The translations under genes were made by a program, and so were the position numbers. A DNA stretch of 64,000 nucleotides from Curtobacterium sp. VKM Ac-2865 (GTDB lineage Bacteria; Actinomycetota; Actinomycetes; Actinomycetales; Microbacteriaceae): NCBI RefSeq assembly GCF_015350905.1, contig NZ_JADKRZ010000001.1, positions 620,001-684,000 on the forward strand, in the 5' to 3' direction. The notes under the pieces are model-generated. The model was not told the DNA's origin. It worked only from the letters and a program-made list of their open reading frames with translations, and did not search any database. Below, piece by piece: positions 7,942-16,470 of this stretch; position 1 is the stretch's first letter; each line of letters opens with the position of its first letter.

Positions 7942-8700
7942 ATGACCGACCTGCACCACGCCCGAGCACTCATCACCGGCGGGACCTCGGGTCTCGGGCG
8001 CGCCATGGCCGAGGGGCTCGTCGAGGCCGGTGCCCGGGTCGCCGTCACCGGGCGGTCGGCGGACCGCGTCGCCGAGGCCGCGTCGGCGATCGGCAACGAC
8101 ACCGTCGGCATCGTGATGGACAGCCGCGACGAGGCCTCGGTCGACGCCGGGACGACGGCGGCGTGGGACGCGCTCGGCGGGATCGACCTGCTGGTGAACA
8201 ACGCCGGGATCGGGATGCGCACGGTGAACCCGGACTTCATGACGACACCGCAGGGCTTCTGGGACGTCACGCCGGACGGGTTCCGCGCCGTGGTCGACAC
8301 GAACCTGACGGGCTACTTCCTGGTCGCGCGGGCGGTGGTCCCCCGGATGCTCGCCGCCGGCAGCGGCCGTGTCGTCACGATCAGCATGAACCACGGCACC
8401 ATGAACCGTCGCGGGTTCGTCCCCTACGGCCCGTCCCGCGCCGGGGCCGAGGCATTCGCGCGGATCATGGCAGCCGACCTCGCGGACACCCCGGTCCGGG
8501 CGAACATCCTGCTGCCGGGCGGCGCGACGGCGACCGGGATGCTCGACGGCGCCGCGCAGCCCGCGGGGCTCGCGGTGCTCTCCCCCGACGTCATGCGCGA
8601 GCCGATCCGGTGGCTCGCCTCTGACGAGGCCGCCGACGTGCACGACGAGCGGATCGTCGCGACCGAGTTCGCGGACTGGCTGGCCGCCCGACGCATGTGA
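7942..8700 (+). CDS. Short-chain dehydrogenase/reductase with altered active site
   Basis: This 252-residue classical SDR has a Rossmann fold with TGGTSGLG (residues 12-19) for NAD(P) and NNAG at 86-89. The catalytic motif is unusual: YxxxK reads Y162-GPS-R166, and the position 13 residues before the Tyr, normally Ser, is Met149 (ISMNHG). Either a neighbouring Ser148 and Arg166 substitute or the protein has lost normal oxidoreductase chemistry. GGAGG lies about 6 bases before the ATG, and TAGGCT at 7893-7898 is a likely -10. The 240 bases upstream hold only this promoter region. It is followed by a palindromic repeat. Confidence 0.85.
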   Translation: MTDLHHARALITGGTSGLGRAMAEGLVEAGARVAVTGRSADRVAEAASAIGNDTVGIVMDSRDEASVDAGTTAAWDALGGIDLLVNNAGIGMRTVNPDFMTTPQGFWDVTPDGFRAVVDTNLTGYFLVARAVVPRMLAAGSGRVVTISMNHGTMNRRGFVPYGPSRAGAEAFARIMAADLADTPVRANILLPGGATATGMLDGAAQPAGLAVLSPDVMREPIRWLASDEAADVHDERIVATEFADWLAARRM

Positions 8701-8703
8701 CCA

Positions 8704-8749
8704 CCGGACTGGAGGCTCCGTGCCAGCTGGCACCGAGCCTCCAGTCCGG
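8704..8749. repeat. Palindromic repeat family, copy 1
   Basis: This 46-bp palindrome is centred on CAGCTG, with arms reading GGACTGGAGGCTC and its complement and one arm mismatch. It starts four bases after the SDR stop and precedes the DUF4232 gene on the same strand. It can form a strong GC-rich hairpin and may act as a terminator for the SDR, although there is no U tract. Extra copies of a small AGTCCGGC unit follow at 8743-8770. Six related copies occur in the window. Confidence 0.85.
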
Positions 8750-8815
8750 CAGTCCGGCAGTCCGGCAGTCCGTCGCACCCGTGGGAGGATCGAAGCTGAT
8801 CGGGAGGGGATCCGC

Positions 8816-10054
8816 GTGACCACAGGGGACGGGACTGTCGAGCCGTCCGCGGACGGCGGCGGCACGAGCGCGCAGCGCGCCGGACGCGCCGCCTGGGTGG
8901 TCGTGCCGGCTGTCGCGGCGGGGCTGTGGCTGCTGAGCGGAGCCCTGGCGGTCGCCGTCACCTGGAACGGGGTGCTGCCGGCCAGCGTCAACGCGGTCCT
9001 GCCGCAGACGCTGCCGTTCTCGCCCGCGGTGCACCCGTGGTCCTGGAGTCTGACCACGACCGTGCTCGCCGCGCTCGTCGTCGCCCTCGTCGTGCGGCTC
9101 GTGGTCCCGCTGACCGGCCGGGCGGGCGATCGCTCCGTCCGGTTCGTGGTCGCGTGGTTCGCCGTCGTCCTGGCTGGCGCCGCTGCGGGGCTCGCCGTCG
9201 ACGTCGCCGCGATCGTGGGGGCGCTGCCCGCGCCGCGCCTCCGCATGCTGCTCGACGGTCTGGGCACCAACGCGACCGTGGGCGCCTGGTGGGGCGTGGT
9301 GCAGGGCTGGCTGCCCGCCCTCGTCGTGCTGCGTCGCGCGGCCGTCCCAGTTCCCCTGTCGGGGCAGCGTGTCCCTGACGAGCCGGGGACGAGGACTCCC
9401 GCACGGCGTCGGCGTGCCGTCCTCGTGGCGGTCGCCGTCGTCGCGGCGGCGGCCGTCGTGACCACCGGCGCCCTCGGGCAGCGGGCGGCACGGGTGACCT
9501 CGGCGCAGGAGGCCGCCCGGGCGGAGGGGGCCGACCCCGAGCAGGGCGCGTTGCCCGATCCCTACGCCGAGGGCACGCCCGTCCCGACCCGGGACCCGGC
9601 CGGTGACCCGGACCGCGACCCGTCCTGGTGCACCGAGGACCGGGCGATGCTGCTGCTCGGCGACCCCGGGGCCGCAACGGGGCACCGCAGCCAGACGATC
9701 CGCTTCATGAACCACTCGGACGCACCCTGCGTCGTCGAGGGGTACCCGGACGTGGCGTTCGCGGACCAGAACGGCAACGAGCTCGCGGTGACCGTCGAGC
9801 ACGGCGGCTCGTTCCTGGCCGAGGACCCCGGGTACGCACAGTTCGAGCTCCCCGCCGGAGCGTCGGCCGTCACGACCCTCGGCTGGGACGCCGGCGCCAC
9901 CTCGGACGCGCTCGTCGCACGCACCATGTACGCCGCGCCCTTCGCGACCGACGAGCGGGGGTCGTGGCCGGTCGAGTACGACATCGTCGCGGGCTCGGTC
10001 GTCCACGTGACCGCCTGGGCGCTCGAGCCGCCGCAGCCCACGGCAGCACCCTGA
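8816..10054 (+). CDS. Membrane-anchored DUF4232 protein
   Basis: This 412-residue protein has a short charged N terminus and about four hydrophobic segments in the first 200 residues, then a further helix at roughly 205-225 (RRRAVLVAVAVVAAAAVV). Residues about 270-405 form an exposed DUF4232 domain (DPSWC, AATGHRSQTIRFMNHS, PCVVEGYPDVAF), a beta-sandwich common in actinobacterial surface proteins, probably with one disulfide. The function of DUF4232 is not known. GTG 8816 is preceded by GGGAGGGG 7 bases upstream. An in-frame ATG at 8720 lies inside the palindromic repeat and is rejected. Confidence 0.8.
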   Translation: MTTGDGTVEPSADGGGTSAQRAGRAAWVVVPAVAAGLWLLSGALAVAVTWNGVLPASVNAVLPQTLPFSPAVHPWSWSLTTTVLAALVVALVVRLVVPLTGRAGDRSVRFVVAWFAVVLAGAAAGLAVDVAAIVGALPAPRLRMLLDGLGTNATVGAWWGVVQGWLPALVVLRRAAVPVPLSGQRVPDEPGTRTPARRRRAVLVAVAVVAAAAVVTTGALGQRAARVTSAQEAARAEGADPEQGALPDPYAEGTPVPTRDPAGDPDRDPSWCTEDRAMLLLGDPGAATGHRSQTIRFMNHSDAPCVVEGYPDVAFADQNGNELAVTVEHGGSFLAEDPGYAQFELPAGASAVTTLGWDAGATSDALVARTMYAAPFATDERGSWPVEYDIVAGSVVHVTAWALEPPQPTAAP

Positions 10055-10171
10055 CGCCACGAGCGAGCCGACGACACCCGGGTCCTCGCCTGGCCGCGCT
10101 ACGTCGACGGCACGCCGCTGCCGACGCTGGCGGACGGCTCCCCCGACTTCTCGGGCGTCCTCCGGCGCTGA
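10055..10171 (+). other. Coding-like tail, possible gene remnant
   Basis: Directly after the DUF4232 stop, the same frame stays open for about 38 codons and ends with TGA at 10169-10171. The translated stretch (VLAWPRYVDGTPLPT, then LADGSPDFSGVLRR) looks like a genuine protein C terminus with actinobacterial codon bias. No start codon or ribosome site is visible, so it is either the leftover 3' end of a deleted gene or chance. I do not recognise the family. Confidence 0.25.
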
Positions 10172-10187
10172 GCGCTCGGTCCCCCGC

Positions 10188-10775
10188 TCAGTCGTCGGGG
10201 TGCAGGCTCGTGTCCGCCGGTCCCGTCCGCCACGCGGTGAAGTGGACCGTGAGGTCGTCCCGTGACGGGGCGCAGCACATCGGCCCCGCGGTGACGACGG
10301 CGTCCGGGTCCAGCGGCGCCACCCGCACCAGGCGCCACGGTTCGTCGTCCACCCGGGCGCGGACGGTCAGCGCGTCGCCGGATCGGCTGGCGCGGACGGT
10401 GACGACCCGGTCGTGCCACCCGGGGACCGGCGAGAGCGACCAGTCGGAGACGCCTCGGGTGACGACCGCACCGAGGCTGTCCTCGCCGTCGCTCCGTTCC
10501 ACACCGGTCTTGATCCAGGTGCTGTCGTCGACCTTGACGAAGATGCCGGCCTGGTCGAACTGGGCGGAGAAGTCCAGGAGGAACGACACCTCCACCGCGC
10601 TGTCCTGCGGGAACGGGGCCAGGAGCGCGTGTTCCGTGTCGTGGACGAAGCCGTACGAGGTGATCCGCCAGGCGTCGCTCTCCTCGACGGCGGTGACGTG
10701 CATCCCGTCGTCCGCGATCTCCACGTGCGCGGGCGCGGTCGTCCAGGTGCCGGAGTTCCAGTCGATGTCGGTCAT
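10188..10775 (-). CDS. DUF1349 (concanavalin A-like) protein
   Basis: This 195-residue cytoplasmic protein has the DUF1349 jelly-roll fold, with WNSGTWTT at the start, then FSAQFDQAGIFVKVDDSTWIKTGVE and PMCCAPSRDDLTVHF near the end, all typical of the family. These proteins are related to glucanase-like lectins. Their activity is unproven, and the old name (regulation of enolase) comes from yeast. There is no signal peptide. ATG 10775 lies 7 bases after a TACGGT element (complement of 10783-10788), so the message is probably leaderless. It faces the DUF4232 gene. Confidence 0.85.
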   Translation of the reverse strand: MTDIDWNSGTWTTAPAHVEIADDGMHVTAVEESDAWRITSYGFVHDTEHALLAPFPQDSAVEVSFLLDFSAQFDQAGIFVKVDDSTWIKTGVERSDGEDSLGAVVTRGVSDWSLSPVPGWHDRVVTVRASRSGDALTVRARVDDEPWRLVRVAPLDPDAVVTAGPMCCAPSRDDLTVHFTAWRTGPADTSLHPDD

Positions 10776-10834
10776 GGTCCCGACCGTACCGGCCGTCCGA
10801 TCGACCGGTGGTGGTCCGCGGTACCGTCGACACC

Positions 10835-11119
10835 GTGAAGTGGGTGATCGGGTTCTCCTCGCTCCTGAAGCTGCCGTTGCTGGCGCTCGGGGCTCTGGCT
10901 ATCGTGGCGTTCTCCTCTGCGCATGGTGACCTCGGACGGGTCGGACTGGGATGTCTGGCTGCGGCGGGTGCGGCTGCCTGCTTCGTCCTGATGTGGCTCG
11001 CTGAGAGAGCGGCCCGGAACCGCGCGGCGGACGACGCCATCGCTCGGCGCGTCGAGTGGGACGCCGCTGCGGATCGTGAGCGGGCGGCTTCGGCCGACGG
11101 CGACGCGGACCGTCCGTAG
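10835..11119 (+). CDS. Small two-helix membrane protein
   Basis: This 94-residue protein of unknown function has two hydrophobic helices (LKLPLLALGALAIVAF and LAAAGAAACFVLMWLA) followed by a charged cytoplasmic tail rich in Arg, Ala and Asp. The start is uncertain between GTG 10808 and GTG 10835. I choose 10835 because TACCGT at 10822-10827 is separated from it by 7 bases, the leaderless spacing seen at many genes here, and neither candidate has a ribosome site. It stands divergent to the DUF1349 gene. Confidence 0.55.
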   Translation: MKWVIGFSSLLKLPLLALGALAIVAFSSAHGDLGRVGLGCLAAAGAAACFVLMWLAERAARNRAADDAIARRVEWDAAADRERAASADGDADRP

Positions 11120-11219
11120 GGCGAGCGGCGCATCCCGCGTGAAGGGTGTCGGCTGACCCGCAGGGACGCTGGTCCTCCCTCGTCGACTCCACGTACCAAC
11201 GCGCCTCTACGCTGACGGG

Positions 11220-11564
11220 ATGAGCAGCGCGCAGGAGGGCCCACGCGGCATGATCGCGGCGATGTGGGTCGTCCTCGTCCTCGGGTGCGGGGTCGCCGTC
11301 GCGGTGCTGTGGTTCGGTGCCCTCCTCGACGTGTTCACGCTCTCCACGACACCGTCCCCCTCGGCTGCCGCTGCCGGTCATCGCAGCCTCGATGCTGCTG
11401 CCGTCGTCAGCGCGGCGTCGGCAGTCGCGACGGTGGTCATGGCCGTCGTCCTGCTGCGTCGTGGCCTGCACCGGGTCGGTGCCGTCGTGGCGCTGGTCCT
11501 CGCGCTCGTTGCGCCGTGGGTCCCCGTGGCGGTGGCCGCCAGCGCGAGCCTCGCCGGCGACTGA
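11220..11564 (+). CDS. Small three-helix membrane protein
   Basis: This 114-residue protein of unknown function has three hydrophobic segments (MIAAMWVVLVLGCGVAVAVL, VSAASAVATVVMAVVLL and VGAVVALVLALVAPWVPVAV). A TACGCT element at 11208-11213 ends 6 bases before ATG 11220, and no Shine-Dalgarno sequence is seen, so translation is probably leaderless. It lies between another small membrane protein and the ABC exporter, but the exporter has its own promoter-like TAGGCT at 11605-11610. Confidence 0.6.
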   Translation: MSSAQEGPRGMIAAMWVVLVLGCGVAVAVLWFGALLDVFTLSTTPSPSAAAAGHRSLDAAAVVSAASAVATVVMAVVLLRRGLHRVGAVVALVLALVAPWVPVAVAASASLAGD

Positions 11565-11697
11565 GCCAGCAGGCACCGTCCGCACGGACGTCGGTACCGC
11601 GCCGTAGGCTGAGCGCGGCGCGCCGCCGCTGGGGAGGACCCCGATCTCGGGCGACCACCCATCTGGACCGGGCCTGGCGCCCACGGAAGGAACCGCA

Positions 11698-13617
11698 ATG
11701 AGCATGGAAGGCGTGGCCTGGAGCTCGCTCTACAAGATCTCCACCGCCAGGGACGGCAAGCACGGCATCTCCCGCGAGTCCGTGCGGCGGATCATGACGT
11801 TCGCCGTGCCGTACCGGGCCAAGCTGGTGGTCTTCATCATCCTCTCCGTCGTGGGCGCGTTCCTGGCGGTCGCGACGCCGGTGCTCGCCGGCCAGGTGGT
11901 CGACGTCATCGCCGCCCGGGGCGCGGTCGGCACGATCGTCTGGCTCGCCGTCGTCATCGCCCTGGTCGCCGTCGCCGACGCCGCCGCCTCGCTGGTGACG
12001 CGGTGGTACTCGGCCCGCATCGGTGAGGGCGTGATCCTGGACCTCCGCACCGCCGTCTTCAACCACGTGCAGAAGATGCCGATCGCCTTCTTCACCCGCA
12101 CGCGGACGGGCGCGCTCGTGAGCCGTCTCAACAACGACGTGATCGGCGCGCAGCAGGCCTTCAGCGGCACGCTGTCCGGCGTGGTCACGAACGTCGTGGC
12201 GCTGGTCCTCACCCTGGCCGTCATGCTCAGCACCTCGTGGCTCGTGACGGTGCTCGCGGTGGTCATGCTCCCCGTCTTCCTCATCCCCGCGCGCCGGATG
12301 GGCAGTCGCCTCGCTGCGTTGCGCCGTGAGGCCGCCGACCACAACTCCGCGATGAGCACGCAGATGACCGAGCGGTTCTCGGCGCCCGGCGCCACGCTCG
12401 TCAAGCTCTTCGGCCGTCCCGACGAAGAAGCCGAGGAGTTCCGCGTCCGCGCCGCCCGCGTCCGCGACATCGGGGTCCGCAGCGCACTGCTGCAGTTCGT
12501 CTTCGTCACCGCGCTCACCCTGGTCTCCGCGCTCGCACTCGCGCTCGTCTACGGGGTCGGCGGTTCGCTGGCACTCGGCGGCCAGCTGAACACCGGCGAC
12601 GTCGTGACGCTGGCCCTCCTGCTCACCCGCCTGTACGCGCCGCTCACCAGCCTGGCGAACGCCCGGGTGGAGATCATGAGCGCCGTCGTCAGCTTCGAGC
12701 GCGTGTTCGAGGTGCTGGACCTGAAGCCGCTCATCGAGGAGAAGCCCGACGCGGTCACCGTCCCCGAGGGCCCGGTGTCCGTCGAGTTCGACGACGTCCG
12801 CTTCGCCTACCCGTCCGCCGACAAGGTGTCCCTCGCCTCCCTCGAAGAGGTCTCCACGCTCGACACCCGCGGCGGCGACGAGGTGCTGCACGGCATGTCC
12901 TTCCGGATCGAGCCGGGGCAGACCGTCGCCCTCGTCGGCACGTCCGGTGCGGGCAAGTCCACGGTCGCGCAGCTCCTGTCACGGCTGTACGACGTGGACA
13001 GCGGCGCCGTCCGCCTGGCCGGCACGGACGTCCGCGACGTGACCTTCGCCTCCATGCGGCACACCATGGGCATGGTGACCCAGGACGGCCACCTGTTCCA
13101 CGAGACGATCCTGTCGAACCTGCGTCTCGCGCGGCCCGAGGCCACCGAGGACGAGGTGTGGGACGCCGTCCGCCGTGCACGCCTCGAGCCGCTCATCCGG
13201 TCCCTGCCGGACCAGCTCGACACGATGGTCGGAGAGCGCGGCTACCGGTTGTCCGGCGGTGAGCGCCAGCGGATGACCATCGCGCGACTCCTGCTCGCCC
13301 AGCCGCGCGTCGTCATCCTCGACGAGGCGACCGCGGCGCTCGACTCCACGTCAGAGGCCGCTGTGCAGGCGGCCCTGAGCGAGGCGCTCGAGGGCCGAAC
13401 CGCGATGGTCATCGCACACCGGCTCTCCACCATCCGCAGTGCGGACATGATCCTCGTGGTCGAGGACGGCTCGATCGTGCAGCGCGGGACGCACGAGGAA
13501 CTGCTGGCAGCGGGTGGGCGCTACGAGGAACTGCACCGGACCCAGTTCGCGGTGCAGAAGGACGTCGCACCGGACGAGGAAGCACTGAGCGGGGCCGGGT
13601 CCGCGGGTCGCGTCTAG
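11698..13617 (+). CDS. ABC exporter half-transporter (TMD-NBD)
   Basis: This 639-residue protein has six transmembrane helices (about residues 40-330) fused to an ATPase domain (about 365-620), the layout of MsbA/LmrA-type multidrug or lipid exporters that work as dimers. Motifs are Walker A GTSGAGKST, Q-loop MVTQDGHLF, signature LSGGERQRM, Walker B VVILDEATAALD and the H-loop IAHRLST. A loop of about 20 residues (DKVSLASLEEVSTLDTRGGD) is inserted early in the ATPase domain before Walker A. GGAAGGA lies 6 bases before the ATG. The stop overlaps the stop of the convergent SDR by 3-4 bases. The substrate cannot be read from sequence. Confidence 0.92.
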   Translation: MSMEGVAWSSLYKISTARDGKHGISRESVRRIMTFAVPYRAKLVVFIILSVVGAFLAVATPVLAGQVVDVIAARGAVGTIVWLAVVIALVAVADAAASLVTRWYSARIGEGVILDLRTAVFNHVQKMPIAFFTRTRTGALVSRLNNDVIGAQQAFSGTLSGVVTNVVALVLTLAVMLSTSWLVTVLAVVMLPVFLIPARRMGSRLAALRREAADHNSAMSTQMTERFSAPGATLVKLFGRPDEEAEEFRVRAARVRDIGVRSALLQFVFVTALTLVSALALALVYGVGGSLALGGQLNTGDVVTLALLLTRLYAPLTSLANARVEIMSAVVSFERVFEVLDLKPLIEEKPDAVTVPEGPVSVEFDDVRFAYPSADKVSLASLEEVSTLDTRGGDEVLHGMSFRIEPGQTVALVGTSGAGKSTVAQLLSRLYDVDSGAVRLAGTDVRDVTFASMRHTMGMVTQDGHLFHETILSNLRLARPEATEDEVWDAVRRARLEPLIRSLPDQLDTMVGERGYRLSGGERQRMTIARLLLAQPRVVILDEATAALDSTSEAAVQAALSEALEGRTAMVIAHRLSTIRSADMILVVEDGSIVQRGTHEELLAAGGRYEELHRTQFAVQKDVAPDEEALSGAGSAGRV

Positions 13618-14591
13618 GGTCGGCGCACCAGGGCCGTCGACACCGTCCAGAGTCGTTCCGCAGCGGTTGGGTCGAGCGCCCAGACCTTGACGCCGTGCGG
13701 GTGGTCAGCGAGGTCGGCGTCGTCCGGCACGGTGTAGGCCTCCTGCGCGTCGTCGAGGTAGTGACCGCCCGTGTGTGCCAGTTCCGGTCGGACGGCCGCG
13801 ACGACGGTGGTCGCGGCGCCCTGCTGCACGGTCTTCCAGGAGAACAGGCCCGCTGCCTCCGCGGCGTCGAGCGATGCTCTCTGCCCGGGTGTGAAGTGGC
13901 GCTGGAGTCCGGTGGCGACTCCACCGGGGTTGACCGTGTTCGCCACGATCCCGTCCGACGCCCAGCGACGGGTCGCCTCCACGGCCAACAGCGAGTTCGC
14001 TGTCTTCGCCTGGGCGTACGCGATCTGCGGGTCGTACGGCCGGTGCTCGAAGTGCAGGTCGTCGAAGCCGATGCCCGCCCGCATGTGCGCCGTCGAGCTG
14101 AGCGACACGATCCGGGCGCCGTCCCGCTCGGCAGCGCCCGATGCAAGGGCCCTGTGCAGACCAGCCGTGAGCGCGAAGTGTCCCAGGTGGTTCGTCGCGA
14201 ACTGGAGCTCCCAGCCCTCCGCGGTGCGGTCGAGTCCCCCGGTGACGAGGCCGGCGTTGTTGACGAGCAGGTGCAACGGCCCCTCCCAGGTGTCGACGAA
14301 CCGGGACACGGAGGCCTGGTCGGCGAGGTCGAGCGCTGCGACGCACGGTCGCTCGGATGCGCCGAGCCTCGTGATCTCGTCCGCGACGGCAGCTCCCGCG
14401 ACGACGTCCCGGACAGCGAGCGTCACGGCAGCACCCGCGGCGGCGAGTGCCCGCGCGGTCTCCCGGCCGAGGCCCGAGGACGCCCCCGTGACCACGGCCC
14501 GGACGCCACCGAGGTCGACGCCTCGCAGCACGTCGTCGGCCGTGCTGTCGGCGGTGAAGGGCGTGGTGATGAGTGGTGTGCGGGAGACCAT
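13614..14591 (-). CDS. SDR oxidoreductase (retinol dehydrogenase-like)
   Basis: This 325-residue SDR has a full active site: TGASSGLG for the coenzyme, LLVNNAG, NHLGHF, SLSS and YAQAK. The C-terminal extension resembles WW-oxidoreductase/retinol-dehydrogenase-like actinobacterial enzymes that reduce carbonyls with NADPH. ATG 14591 is placed 7 bases after TACAGT (complement of 14599-14604), indicating a leaderless message; an in-frame ATG at 14636 would overlap the divergent promoter. It stands back to back with a TetR regulator 65 bases away, its probable controller. Confidence 0.88.
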   Translation of the reverse strand: MVSRTPLITTPFTADSTADDVLRGVDLGGVRAVVTGASSGLGRETARALAAAGAAVTLAVRDVVAGAAVADEITRLGASERPCVAALDLADQASVSRFVDTWEGPLHLLVNNAGLVTGGLDRTAEGWELQFATNHLGHFALTAGLHRALASGAAERDGARIVSLSSTAHMRAGIGFDDLHFEHRPYDPQIAYAQAKTANSLLAVEATRRWASDGIVANTVNPGGVATGLQRHFTPGQRASLDAAEAAGLFSWKTVQQGAATTVVAAVRPELAHTGGHYLDDAQEAYTVPDDADLADHPHGVKVWALDPTAAERLWTVSTALVRRP

Positions 14592-14614
14592 GCCGATGAC
14601 TGTACGCGCTTGCC

Positions 14615-14635
14615 TGAACCTGTCTAGTGCGTTCA
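14615..14635. promoter_or_regulatory. Candidate TetR operator (TGAAC-N11-GTTCA)
   Basis: An inverted repeat, TGAAC and GTTCA separated by 11 bases, lies midway in the 65-base gap between the divergent SDR and TetR genes, between their two -10 elements. Position and symmetry suit autoregulation by the TetR protein. The arms are short, so this is tentative. Confidence 0.4.
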
Positions 14636-14656
14636 CGGGTGCAGTAGGCTGCGTTC

Positions 14657-15226
14657 ATGGCTGACCGTGACATGACCACCGTCGATGGAACGGGGCGGCG
14701 CGAGTCCGTTCTCGACTCCGCGATGCGCACGTTCACGCGGTTCGGGTACCGGAAGACGTCGATGGACGACATCGCCCGCGCGGCGCAGGTGTCCCGACAG
14801 GGGCTCTACTTCCTGTTCGACTCCAAGCCAGCGCTCTTCCGCGACGCCGTGTCGCGAGCACTCACCCGCGACCTCGACGCCGTCGCGGACGCCCTCGGCG
14901 ACGGACGCCCCCTTCGCGACCGGCTCCTCACGGCGTTCGACCGCTGGGCCGGCTCCTTCATGGGCCCGCTCACCGACCAGACCGGGAGCGTGCGCGACTT
15001 CGACCCCGCGCTGCTGGGACCGGTGCTGCACACCGCGCCGCGACGCTTCGAGGACCTGGTCACGACGGCGATCGCCGAGTCCTACCCGACGGACGCTCCG
15101 GACCGTGCGCGCACGCTGATCAGCGCCTCCATCGGCATCAAGCACCAGGTCGAGACGCGCGAGCAGCACTCCGGGTCGATGGCGATCGCCCTCGACCTCG
15201 TCGTCGGCTCCCAGCCCCGGGACTGA
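14657..15226 (+). CDS. TetR-family regulator of the adjacent SDR
   Basis: This 189-residue regulator has an N-terminal TetR helix-turn-helix (about residues 14-60: TRFGYRKTSMDDIARAAQVS and LYFLFDSKPALFRDAV) and a variable ligand domain. TAGGCT at 14645-14650 ends 6 bases before the ATG, so the message is probably leaderless. Head-to-head with the SDR, it most likely represses that gene until a small aldehyde- or ketone-like ligand binds; the ligand is not predictable. Its 3' end faces the AraC gene across a palindromic repeat. Confidence 0.88.
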   Translation: MADRDMTTVDGTGRRESVLDSAMRTFTRFGYRKTSMDDIARAAQVSRQGLYFLFDSKPALFRDAVSRALTRDLDAVADALGDGRPLRDRLLTAFDRWAGSFMGPLTDQTGSVRDFDPALLGPVLHTAPRRFEDLVTTAIAESYPTDAPDRARTLISASIGIKHQVETREQHSGSMAIALDLVVGSQPRD

Positions 15227-15253
15227 CCGCTGACGACGGGCGCGACCAGGAGG

Positions 15254-15297
15254 CGGACGGGAGGCTCGGCACCAGCTGGCACCGAGCCTCCAGTCCG
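15254..15297. repeat. Palindromic repeat family, copy 2
   Basis: This 44-bp palindrome is centred on CAGCTG, between the converging TetR and AraC genes. The inner arms GGCTCGG.ACC and complement are well paired; the outer arms are GGACGGG on the left and CCAGTCC on the right. Outer flanks CGCGACCAG and TTGGTCACCG give a further partial pairing. It is followed at about 15307-15340 by a short run of CACCGCG units. A role as bidirectional terminator is likely but unproven. Confidence 0.85.
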
Positions 15298-15350
15298 GTG
15301 GTTGGTCACCGCGCACCGCGCACCGCGCACCGCGCGGTGCCGGTGATCGG

Positions 15351-16301
15351 TCACCGCGCAGGTGGCGTGCTCTCGGTGCGCGACGCGGTCCGGTACCGCC
15401 CGGGCGGGAGGTCGCGTTCGCGGCGGAAGGCCCGGTTGAACGCGTAGACGGAGGTGTAGCCCACGTCGGCCGCGATGGCTTCGAGTGCGTCGTCGGTGTC
15501 ACGGAGCCGATGGGCGGCGAGGTCCATCCGCCAGCGGGTCAGGTACTCCCCCGGCGTGGTCCCCGCGAACGTCGAGAACCGGCGGATGAGGGTCTGCTTG
15601 GACGTTGCGACCTCACGAGCCAGGGCCTCCGTCGTCCACGGGTGGCCAGGGGCTTCGTGGATCCGGGTCACTGCGCGCAACAGGAGCGGGTCCCGCAGGA
15701 CGCCCCACCACGACGGGTCGGCCTGTGGTGACGAGGCGAGCCAGGCACGGAGGATCTCGATGAGGAGGACCTCGACGAGGCGGTCCAGGACGACGTGGGT
15801 GGCGACGCCGGGGCGGGCGAGTTCTCGTCCGAGGAGCCGGACGACGTCCGTCAGGCTCGCGTCGAGCTGCTGTGCACGGAAGTGGACCACGGGCGGGAGG
15901 AGGGCGAAGACAGGCGTGCTCCCCGCCGGGTCGTGGGAGTACGAGGCACCGAGGATCTGTGTCTGCACGTCGTCCTCACCGTCGCCGTCTCCGAGACGCA
16001 GGACGTCACCGTGTCGACGGGCGTCGGCAGCGGCTGCCACGTCGCACGAGTGGACCGGGGCGCCGGGTGCACTGGACAGCGTGTGGGCCGCACCCGTGGC
16101 GAGGATCACCACGTCCCCGGTCATCAGGAGCCGCGGGTCCTCGTCGTCGAGCGTCAGGTAGGCGGTCCCAGCCGTGACCGCGTAGACGACGGCGTCCCGG
16201 TCGCGGAGCCACTCGACGCCCCAGTCGCCAGCCGCCGCGATCCGTGCGCCAGCGCTCCCGCGGACGCCGGAGACGGTCAGCACCTCGGAGAGAACGTCCA
16301 T
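15351..16301 (-). CDS. AraC-family regulator with cupin ligand domain
   Basis: In this 316-residue regulator, residues about 8-190 form the Cupin_6 (AraC ligand) domain and about 210-305 carry two helix-turn-helix units (ALAREVATSKQTLIRRFSTF, then IAADVGYTSVYAFNRAFRR) ending in the family signature PPGRYR. ATG 16301 lies 6 bases after TACAGT (complement of 16308-16313), so it is probably leaderless. It stands divergent to the ABM monooxygenase gene with a 169-base gap and is the natural regulator of it; relatives of this subfamily often govern oxidoreductase genes. Confidence 0.88.
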   Translation of the reverse strand: MDVLSEVLTVSGVRGSAGARIAAAGDWGVEWLRDRDAVVYAVTAGTAYLTLDDEDPRLLMTGDVVILATGAAHTLSSAPGAPVHSCDVAAAADARRHGDVLRLGDGDGEDDVQTQILGASYSHDPAGSTPVFALLPPVVHFRAQQLDASLTDVVRLLGRELARPGVATHVVLDRLVEVLLIEILRAWLASSPQADPSWWGVLRDPLLLRAVTRIHEAPGHPWTTEALAREVATSKQTLIRRFSTFAGTTPGEYLTRWRMDLAAHRLRDTDDALEAIAADVGYTSVYAFNRAFRRERDLPPGRYRTASRTESTPPAR

Positions 16302-16470
16302 GCCACGACTGTACGGGGCGAACAGTCGAGAGCAACAACGGGTCCCGTCCGGTGGGTCGTTCGGACAACATCATGGCGTCTCCGCACATTGATCGTGTCA
16401 CGTCGTGCTCCTAGCGTTGACGGTGTCCGGGCACCCGCCCGTGACCGTTCAGAACGAAGGAAGACGCCAC

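Noticed and set aside
8704-8770. Repeated short AGTCCGGC units and palindromes resembling CRISPR repeats
   Set aside because: No regular repeat-spacer array and no cas genes; copies of the palindrome are kilobases apart and lie at gene ends.
8720-8815. Upstream in-frame ATG for the DUF4232 gene
   Set aside because: It lies inside the palindromic repeat and codes for MPAGTEPP, a translation of the repeat that also appears at other copies; GTG 8816 has a good ribosome site.
15307-15340. CACCGCG tandem units after palindrome copy 2 as a functional element
   Set aside because: Only about four short units in a GC-rich gap; too little to support a claim.
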